From NCBI GenBank assembly GCA_037892935.1, contig JAYXKI010000013.1, positions 186,001 through 250,000 on the forward strand: a stretch of DNA of 64,000 bases, written 5' to 3'. Both the position numbers and the translations under genes were made by a program. Under the pieces are notes generated by a model, which saw nothing but the letters and a program-made list of their open reading frames with translations, had not been told where the DNA came from and ran no database searches. How positions within the stretch are numbered: position 1 is the first letter of the stretch; each line of letters starts with the position of its first letter. Positions 55,778-64,000 of the stretch are shown one piece after another. Source of the DNA: Phlebopus portentosus. Taxonomy: Eukaryota > Basidiomycota > Agaricomycetes > Boletales > Boletinellaceae.

Positions 55778-57421
55778 TCATCTCATTCGCAAGCCCGGTA
55801 TAATCCCGCTTTCGCGCTCTGCGTCCAGCGACTTCGCTTGCGAATCTATCAAAACATCAGCCCGGTGATTCGACTCTCGTTTCCTGTCAATTCCAGCACA
55901 CCTTAGACAATCCTCGAGTTTCCATTTCCCTCTTTCAATATCAAAATTATTTGATGCATGCGTTCCAGATGGTGCATACGGAGGACCTGGAAGAATACGC
56001 TGGCTCAGAGCATAGATCATCCCTGCTAGGAACGCATCCTGAGCCGCCGCTTCGTCTCGGGAGTCTACATTATGTTTCCTTGCGCCGCCGACTTCGGTGC
56101 CTTGCGAATCACGATCCACCTCCCGATCTACATCCTCGGTGCGTACTTCAGGGATATCACACATACCAGATGAGCCAAGACTGCTTTCGTGCGCATTGCT
56201 GCTCTGTACGGTGGAAAATGCCGTAAATGCGCTGCTGGAGGTATTGCTACCCGTGCCATGGCCCGCTGCCCAGAAACCGCTCCCAGTACGCACGCTGCCT
56301 ATTGCTCCAACTCCTTCGCCTGGCCTGCTTGTTGCATCACTAATCGTGCTCAAGGGACGCGTGGAACGTGGTTCCTCATCGACCCAACCACTTGATTGTA
56401 GATACTCGCGAGTCGGGACGCTAAGGAGCGCGGCACCTGCAGTACCCCAATATGCAACTAAAAGAGCGTGCGGTGGGATACGACCCGATGATGCGAGGGC
56501 GAGAAGGAAAGGACGAGGGGTGGTATAAGCGGCGTTCTGAGAGAGAGCATACTGCTTCCTAGTTATCAACATGAGCATGCCAACAAAGTGGATAGGCGAA
56601 GAAGCTTCTCACGAGAAGAATATCACGTCTGCGTGGGGTATGAGCTGAATCAGTGTTAGAAAGCGAGAATATGTGCATGGAAGAGCCATACCGCTTCAAC
56701 GCCTTGTCGTGTCTTGCAAACATCCAGACTGAACACACATTGACTTCTCCATTTCCTCTCACGCGCGAGCCCATCAATCCCAACGATATTCGATAAAGTC
56801 GTTTTCACTGATCTACCTTCAAAGTGCAACCAATCAAAAGGAGCTGAAGCCTGAGGATTTCCGCCAGCGGAAGTAGGTGAAGGTATTTGCGAGACCGGAA
56901 TATCGTAGTTCTCCGGGACAAGCAACGGTCCGAGCAAGCTGACGAACTCTTCATGAGTTATGTCAGGTAAAGGGTTATGGTTGATGATCGTTCGCGAATG
57001 CTCATCCTCTGTTCATCACAACAAGCTATTAGTAAAGCAATTTAAATCCAGAATAAGTGAGAAACATGCCAGCTTCGATGATCCACGCGCTCGGAACGCT
57101 TGCCCCCTCCCAAACTTTGCAATACTTCGTATTCATGCCTTCCCGCTGCAAATCCCGCGCAAGCATCGCGCCCTCATTATTCCCAGCCAGAGGCGCGACA
57201 AGCAGAGCATCAACTCCAGAGAACTGCCCTAGGACAGCGAGCACATTCGCTACACTCCCTCCGCGAGCTCGTGATACATTGCGCGCGCGGGAGATCGCAC
57301 CTTCAGCCGGAAAAGTCGGCAGGCCAAGCGTATGTGTCAGGAAAACCGTCCCAGACGCGACAATGCGAAGTGGCCTTGAGCGTCCTCCTGTTGGGGAGGT
57401 CTGCACAGCCGGCCTCGACAT
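55778..57421 (-). CDS. PfkB-family (ribokinase/ketohexokinase-like) sugar kinase
   Basis: PfkB kinases phosphorylate sugars or nucleosides with ATP. Exons are 57070-57421, 56692-57008, 56613-56644 and 55778-56558 (493 aa). The N-terminus has ASGTVFLTHTLGLP and RGGSVANVLAVLGQFSGVDA, the substrate-side glycine pair and Asn of the family. Middle segments follow: SRTIINHNPLPDI, FDWLHFEGRS and LIPHADVIFFS. The C-terminal AAAQDAFLAGMIYAL stands where GAGDAF is expected; the catalytic Asp is present but the glycines are replaced. A long Ser/Gly-rich insert before it makes the protein about 150 residues longer than usual. Intron 1 (57009-57069) starts with GC rather than GT, and only this choice keeps frame (WIIEA|EDEHSRTI). 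Confidence 0.75.
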
Positions 57422-58440
57422 CGGAAGATTAGACTATGAGATGAAGATACGCCCGCGTGAAAAGGGAAAGAAAGTTCAGTTGCCTGAGCGACGCGACGGT
57501 CCCGTGCCATTCACGTGAACAGTTGATTACATCAGTATATCTTAGTAAGCTTTGCCAGAAGTCTCGAAACCGTGCTATATATATCGTTGCATCAACTTGC
57601 ATGCATTTCATGAAGTAAATACTAAGCTTCAACTCTATTGTCAACCTGCTTATTATCTAGCCACCCGTCTGCGAGGGAAGTTTCCATATCATATGACGGT
57701 GGTAAGTGGCTGACTCGGCGTGGTTGTTTGTTTGACCAGTTATGTGGCTCTTCCGAAAACTGTGCACCGTCTTGTTATCTAAGTGGTGATCTCAAATGCC
57801 GGGTGTAACAGAGATCTTGTCCCTCGTGCTTGTTCCGCCTCCTTTTTCCAGATGCCTGATATGCTTCTTCGCAAACTCGTCATCCTAGAAGAGTGACTCA
57901 GTTAGATGCTTGTCGGGAGGAGAGACATCCCTGATGTATTTCTCCTGACCAGCATGTAATTGAGTCCAGGAAGAGGTCTCGTTTCTCATATCTTTGTTAT
58001 AGCCGCCAGAGGTCAACCCTCTTGTCAAATAAGGAACCTATTCGCCGCATGTCTTACAGGGGAATACCGAGACTGGCACGAGCGACTAGGTGCATTTAGA
58101 AAAGGGTAAAAAGCGCCACAGGGAACAGAGCACTGATGTTACTCAGAGCTAACAGTCAACTGATTTCCAACGCTGCCTGCGACGTCCAGGAAATTAGTCT
58201 GTCCCTAATCCCTCCATTATCAGCGGGCTGTTTGACGAGATAACGACTTGAGTTGCAGCTCATTCTCATCTATGGCTATTCACGAGTCTGTCGACATGAC
58301 AAACTCGTCGCGGCTTTCTCGTAACCATCAGTGGTCGCAGGTGGAAAACTAACTGACGAATTGTTCTTCGATATGATGCCCGAGAGTTAACCAAATGATG
58401 GGTACAAGTTCTAAGGTGCTGCTAGACTCAGTGTAGTCGG
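57422..58440. other. intergenic, no gene seen
   Basis: About 1 kb upstream of the sugar-kinase gene. Short frames only, and no repeat or RNA gene noticed. Confidence 0.5.
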
Positions 58441-59575
58441 ATGGAGATCTTCGACCAGGGACGGTTTTGGACGATGGTCATAATTAATGGTTCAAGAAGA
58501 AATAGCCGTAACAGGTATCACTGTGCCCTACGAAGTATTGCTACGACGACCCTGCCTTCCAGTGATTATGCTATGCAGCGGCGCAGCGTTTGCATGCGCA
58601 CTGAGAACTGTTTGCCGCGGAATCCTTTTCGCTTAGATCTATCACTGTCTGAATTCGCGTTTGAAAGTACCGATATCCGAAGTTTGTGGCCCAAGAATTG
58701 GTTGTTTAGGCTCTTTCGGTAGAACCTCCGTAGCACTCGTCGGCTAGCGGTTCCATTAGAAAGATGGAACGAACCGTGGATATCCCATCCTCAATTTGAG
58801 GTCGCGGAATCAGGCAGCGTCCCTGTGGAGTAATCACAATCAGAAAGAGGAGAGATATCGTTATTCCTCGCTCCACGACAACCGGCTCATACACCATATG
58901 TCGTGGGTCAAAGGAGGAGAAATACGCTACTCACGGCAGGGCCATGATGCGTCCCAGCTGTTCTTTTGTTATCGCTATGATGACTAGAAAAGAAACGACA
59001 TACTCTATCCTACCAAGCATCACATATGATGACCACAAGTCGCACCGTGTAGATTGCAGTCTCAATCGAGTAAGTGTATGAAGTTTTAAAACGGATGAAG
59101 TCAAATTTGGAGTGAGGCTCGAAGGGAAGTGAAACGCATCGCTGAGGCAAAAGGCGAGTAGGCAGCAGAAGACACTGGGAGACGTACTGCACGTGTTGAC
59201 CCGTGTTATGCTTACATATGGCTCCGAGATGACTATATCCTCCAACGAGACGGCTAGAGCCTCTATCAGTAATGCTCAAGACATACACAACATAAGCAAA
59301 TAGGGTCACAAGCAACCTTTAAAAGGTCGGTATAAAGTCTGCCATGATGCGCAACTCCGGATAAGCCTTCGAGTGCTGTCTAGTCCACAGTGACTGAGTA
59401 GACCGGATAATGGCAATACATCGCTCAAACCAATGACCTTAGCAACGTGTTCGGGGCTACTCACAAGTTTCGAAAGGGAGAGATATGGAATCAGCGACTC
59501 AGAGGAGATGAGACGGCAGAGAACCGCAGTCTGAGAGAAAGGTACTAGACAATGCCGCGAGGCTGTTCCGTCGCA
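58441..59575 (-). pseudogene. third, inverted and decayed copy of the duplicated unknown gene
   Basis: On the minus strand this region is collinear with the genes of the tandem duplication. The leader starts CAGCCTCGC (about 59560), then ATGTATTGCC (about 59425), ATCCGGAGTTGCGC, TTGGAGGATAT, CAGCTGGGACGCATCATG, and the WDIHG...SRRVL exon (about 58750). The basic [12 protein letters not shown] patch (about 58640) ends at about 58480. It lacks about 21 bases in the SYLQL segment, carries stops in every frame, and stops short of the last three exons of the family. Confidence 0.7.
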
Positions 59576-59951
59576 ATCAAATCGTAAATGAAATATTGCA
59601 ACAACTCGCGAAAGCCGCATTCCATACATTGTAGCACTATAACTGGGGAGGATAAGAACATTTGGGGGTGGAGATAGGCGTGTAACTCATGTGCTGGAGA
59701 TGGTGGGGACGAAAGACAATAGAAAGCTTGACACTTGATGACCGGAAGGTCACTATGGTCCACCTTGTTTGTTTTTTTTTTCAAACGACGGCCTCGCTGA
59801 GAGAGGGAATATGTGGCCGCGATCTTCGCATCATGAAGGACGAAGAAATGCCTAAATCAGCTCAACTTGATGACATTGTTCTGCGCTAAACCGTAATTAA
59901 GCGGAAATTGCAATCATGAAATCGACAAGGAATGAAACGAGATTTAACTGA
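59576..59951. other. spacer, no gene
   Basis: Between the decayed gene copy and the 3' end of the GGPP-synthase gene. No supported feature. Confidence 0.5.
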
Positions 59952-61421
59952 CTACGAGCTCGTTTCTCTTAGTCCTCTTACGCTGAGGGTATCAATAATA
60001 TTTTCCAAGCCCTTATTTCCCCCTAATCGCTTGATCTCGTCACGAATCTGGGACTCCAGCGATTCCAAGACGCTAAGTGTGTAATCAAAGGATTTCGTCT
60101 GATTCTTGAGATAATCGATGGTATATCGCTTGAGAGTCGGAGTCGTCGGTCGTTTCTGTAGCACATCTGGCAATTCAATAGGTGAAAGAAAGTCAAAAAT
60201 TGATAACTAGCTAACATACTCAAAACTTGGCGGTTCGATGCGTTTTTTCTGACTCCGTGGACGATAGGAAAAGAAAACTTGCCCTCGGTGAGGTCCTCAG
60301 CGAATCCTTTATTCGTCTCATACTAACACGGCACGATAATCAAATCAGTGAGTGATGTCAGAATGTGGAAATAATCACCTCTTTGCTTTGAAGATTGAAA
60401 TAGTCGTCTCGTATTTGGAAGAATACGCCGATAAGGTTAACCAAAGGGACATAATTGCTAGAAGGATGGGTCAGACAAGTAAGCGACAAATTGAGGAAGG
60501 CCACGCTGCTCACACGTCCTGGCTCGATGTTGCACAGGCCATCATGAGCTTGATTCCTATACGAAATAAACCGCCAGTTTCTGAAGTATGCTTTGTCAAT
60601 TTCGTCGTATCACTCAACTATTCAAGGGAGCAGTCAAAGAAGGTCATCGTGGTTCTTCACTCTGACGAGCGCTGACCGATAGATAACGGGCTCGGAAAGG
60701 AAAAGGGAGAAACTCCAATTCACTCAACTATCATTTACCATTCCAACATATTCCTCCTCGGTTGGACACCGTAAGGAATCCCTCCAAATGAGCTCAAGGC
60801 CCTGACCCCGGTGTAGGTTGAGTAGTTCCTCCGTAACGATCTTGTCAATTGCAGCTGTTTCAGTGTCCCTAAGCTGAAACAATTCCTGATATGCTTGAAA
60901 GTACATATAGTTGGCACAGTTGATCGTTTGAGGAACGCCATATATCTTGTGAGCAACTGGCACCTTCTGTCAGACCGTTGATCATGGTAGGATGACTTCA
61001 ATGGCTTACCAGGAATGCCGCGTCGTAGCTGTGAATCGTCTTCTATATCGTCGACACTAACAAACACGGTCAGATGAAGTACATCCACCATGCGTGAGGT
61101 CGTAACACATTACAGTAAACTGGCTGAGTGCAGCATGCTAACGACCTTGGCGATAGTCGCGAGCTTCTCCTCTGGGACCACCAACCACACGTTGAATGCC
61201 TCAATCATCCGACCTCGTATCTCCTTGCCTGGTTGCGATGTGATGTACGCGAAAGGCTCAGTAAGTGCCTGCGTATTTAAAGAGCAATACTGAGTATGAA
61301 CGGTGAAACGAAAAGAATTCGTGGCCATCACTTGCTCATTTTCGGTCGTCCATTTCGAGGACTGTCCGAGCTTTGCCAGCATATTGTCGTACTTTCTTGC
61401 GCTATCATCTGTCCGCGACAT
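59952..61421 (-). CDS. geranylgeranyl-diphosphate synthase
   Basis: Makes C20 GGPP from FPP or DMAPP plus IPP, for protein prenylation, ubiquinone-type chains and diterpenes. Eight exons all keep frame and encode 327 aa: 61332-61421, 61114-61268, 61010-61056, 60729-60956, 60514-60580, 60379-60457, 60220-60322 and 59952-60166. In order the protein has [21 protein letters not shown] and the first aspartate-rich motif [12 protein letters not shown]. It continues with [40 protein letters not shown] and [19 protein letters not shown]. The second aspartate-rich site is [10 protein letters not shown], then [19 protein letters not shown], and the C-terminal [17 protein letters not shown]. The second motif reads DDYFN, as in fungal GGPP synthases. 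Length and order are normal. The divergent neighbour starts 837 bp away. Confidence 0.95.
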
Positions 61422-62258
61422 TGCTTCGTAAACCTGTTTTCACGGCGTTGTGTGATTATGGTAGGACTAGGAGTTAACGGAAGTCGCTACCACCGTGATC
61501 ACGCGACATGCGAAGGCACAAACACATAGTCCCTTTCCTTCGAACCACGATGTCCGTTGTCCTACCAACACTTCGCTGGTCCTCGTCTGACAAAAGCAGC
61601 GATACGAGTCCCTTGTCAATTGCAATCCATGTCTGGGTTACAATCCAAATATCTACTGTGGATCTTCAGATTTGCGTGTGAGTTGGAAGCCGATACCTTG
61701 ACAGGCTCCTTTAGGCACTCTGCTTCGGATCACTTTCGTGATTGCAATACTTCATGGCTCATTCAATGAGGTCTTTTACTGGTATTATCCGGGACTCGAT
61801 TGAGCGCAGGGTCATCTCTTCATGGGACCGTGTCATTCTGTTTTCTCGCAGCGATTTCGCTTACTTGCTTCTGGTCACTTTCACTGTCGCAATGCCTCAT
61901 GCTGTACTGCATTTGATCTTCCGCAACACAGTCTTGCACCCTCCTTGGTATACATGAATGCAGGAGGGTACTGCGCCGCTTACGCAAGCTCCGGTGTTGA
62001 TCGCAGAATCGCTGTACAATTCAAACAAGAATGCTATTCCAAGCAGAATCACCATCAGGTCGTGCGTATTGAATTGTGTTTATCGACCAGTCGGAGTACC
62101 TAATCAAGCTCGGCTGTGTTGATCATTAGTTATCTGTGCATTCTGACATTGTCCACGAGGTAAAGTAATTCCGCAGGAACTGGGTATGGCGGTCCTCTAG
62201 TGTGCAGCTTAAATAACGCCATTGATAACATCTTTGAGACTCTGCCTCCTTCCCCTTC
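61422..62258. other. shared upstream region of divergent genes
   Basis: 837 bp between the GGPP-synthase start (minus) and the plus-strand gene at 62259. Open frames here (61557-61957) show no domain or splice support. The region presumably contains both promoters. Confidence 0.5.
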
Positions 62259-64000
62259 ATGTCTAGATTACCGCCCCCCGAACTCTACGCTCACAAGCAA
62301 TTCAAACATCACCTCGGATATGGACTCTTTGCACCAGATCCTGGCGATGATTACGATAAAGTCCGCGTTGGAGATGTGGGCTATATCTCCCACGCGGGTG
62401 GATTCATAAGACTCTTCAATGCATTTCACGATGCAGACAGTCCAGAGAATCAACAATCGGACCTTCCGGAGAACTTCACACCCATCGCTCAACAATTTCG
62501 CAGGCTCGTGGTCGACAGAACTTTAACGAAGGGGCATTTAGTCTCCGAGAGTGTGGATGTTGTCAGGTTTCAGGCGGATGCAAGGATGACTGGGACAATG
62601 TACGTTCCAGATCCATTATATTCCTGACTACGGCAAACTGATTTCGGACTTACTGTAAGGCCCGGTATACAAGTAGAAGCCAACATGACACTCCGACTTC
62701 AATGCGCATCGAGAACTGGTGCAGTACTACTTTTGAATCATGCACCGACTCGCGAATGGGCTCGATCATCGGATGCTATGGTGGACTATATTTTGGCAAA
62801 TTGCATGTCCTGGTTGAGATTGGTCAAAAGCCAGCGACTTCCAGTAGAACTCCACGATCTTGTTTTCGTACGAGAATGTACCCTGACTGGTGATTGGGCG
62901 ACTACAGTGTGGGATGAATCGTCATTTCACTCCGAAATTAATTTCAATATCGGTATTAACGGTGGCCCAAGTCTTGGAGTTTCATACTGGGGAGAATGGG
63001 AGGATCGAGTGACTACACCAAAACGACAGGGACCACGGCGTGCGGCTAATGCTCGACAAGTATATTCTACGGAACACTTCGACCAATGCATTTTCTTGAA
63101 GGGAATACGGGTTGCGCTTCGAGAATGGTATCAGAAGTTAGCGACGATGCTTGCGGCGAAGAACACACCGGATGATGCCGGATTTCTGGACTATCCTACC
63201 CCATCAGTGATGCGCCTCCTAAAGAAGATAGGGTTCAAGGTGGAAAACATTGATAGCAGTTCATCGTCCTTCCGTCCTGTAAGTTTTACATGCACACAAT
63301 GCAAACAAAAGTCTGAGAACACATCAATAGATACGAAACGCTTTAGAGTTGATTGCAATCTTTATCTTTGAGGTTCGTTAATACTTATGCCCGGTCAAAT
63401 TTTACTAAAATCGTGTATAAAACGTCAGGACTCTGATGTGGACATAGCAGTCGTCGAAGAGAGTGATATCATCTCACTCAACCTTGTTAGTAGACATTTT
63501 TGCTGTTCCCGATCATCTAACACCTTCTACTGTGGTACTCACTTCTGCTTCTAAGGACGACACCGAGTCGTTGGAGAGCATATGCGAGGCCCTAATTAGC
63601 CGCAAAGATCTTGAGATTTTCACTGTCATGAGCGCGGATAGCAATTCAAAAACAGGTTGGGACTCCCGTGTTCTCTTAGCAATAAATTTTTACCCCTATC
63701 CTGTTATGGATGAAGTTGGTAGAATACGTCAGCGGCAAATCGACTGTCAAGTAGGCACATCCGATTTGGTTCTCCTTGACGAAGCATTCGTTCCCGCAAT
63801 TGAGACGGATGTATGTTCTGTGGACTACGACATCTTCGATTCCGCAGGAAGATCACACTATCACATGAGCGGTTCGTCCCATCTTGCAGCTCAGGCTTTG
63901 TCCACCGCTTATTATCTTTGTCCTTGTATAGAGCATGAAATCAAGAGCAGCAGTGCCCCTTCTAGATCAACGCACGTACTTTCAGAGGACTCGTCCATTG
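62259..64000 (+). CDS. basidiomycete-specific family protein, 5' part, runs off window
   Basis: This fits a large protein family known mainly from mushroom-forming fungi and without assigned function. Exon 1 (62259-62599) contains VGDVGYISHAGGFIRLFNAF. A 60-bp intron leads to exon 2 (62660-63278), with LQCASRTGAVLLLNHAPTRE, DYILANCMSWLRLVKSQRLP, a VRECTLTGDWATTVW segment and FDQCIFLKGIRVALREWYQK. These match the family pattern of a carbohydrate-like fold followed by an FIRGFRV-type motif. After a further intron, a frame at about 63400-63477 reads ILLKSCIKRQDSDVDIAVVE. A likely intron (63478-63547) then leads to DDTESLESICEALISRKDLE, which stays open to the window edge. The joint around 63279-63400 is not resolved. 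Confidence 0.7.

Noticed and set aside
60352..60675. 107-codon plus-strand frame in the GGPP-synthase locus
   Set aside because: Antisense shadow of exons and introns of the synthase.
59952..64000. Possible terpene biosynthetic cluster around the GGPP synthase
   Set aside because: No terpene cyclase, P450 or transporter is adjacent within the window; the gene may simply be the housekeeping synthase.

Overview
The window looks like nuclear DNA of an Agaricomycete-type basidiomycete. The evidence is dense introns of about 48-70 bp, families typical of mushroom genomes (tandem BTB/POZ genes, the basidiomycete-only family opening with an RVGDVGY-type motif, mini Zn(II)2Cys6 genes), a gypsy LTR retrotransposon, and a geranylgeranyl-diphosphate synthase split into eight exons. 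No rRNA genes or bacterial features were seen.

Left part (1-15150): the 5' end of a Rho guanine-exchange-factor gene, then a very large direct tandem duplication (about 2495-8640 and 8675-14160). Each unit carries about 4 kb without a recognisable gene, followed by one copy of an unrecognised multi-exon gene. The first unit has been invaded by a hAT-like MITE with an 8-bp target duplication that the second unit lacks. The second gene copy has a one-base frame break, and a third, inverted and decayed copy lies far away at about 58.4-59.6 kb. A near-identical 376-bp tandem repeat follows.

Middle (15200-41900): an EFG1-type rRNA-processing gene with two apparent frame breaks, then about 12 kb holding at least five small Zn(II)2Cys6 zinc-cluster loci, all on the minus strand. 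In each, an intron splits the cluster immediately before the third cysteine. One is dead and one has a frame problem. Then come a putative multi-span membrane protein, a three-exon hypothetical gene, a tandem array of four BTB/POZ loci (one a clear pseudogene), a serine-rich hypothetical and a LYR-motif protein.

41925-51951 is an apparently complete Ty3/gypsy element. It has 311-bp LTRs that read as identical, an AATAC target duplication, and one uninterrupted 2,985-codon reading frame carrying Gag, zinc knuckle, protease, reverse transcriptase, RNase H, integrase and chromodomain, with long extra regions at both ends. It landed in the roughly 410-bp gap between two divergent genes, the LYR gene (minus) and a basic hypothetical gene (plus).

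Right part (52304-64000): that hypothetical gene, a gene with an SLD7-like C-terminus, an intron-containing tRNA-Thr(AGT), a PfkB sugar-kinase gene with a GC-AG intron, the third gene-family copy, the GGPP synthase, and the 5' part of a basidiomycete-specific gene running off the window.

Exon coordinates come from splice signals plus reading-frame and paralogue logic read by eye. No similarity search was possible. Single-base frame breaks recur in several genes, so assembly indels cannot be excluded.
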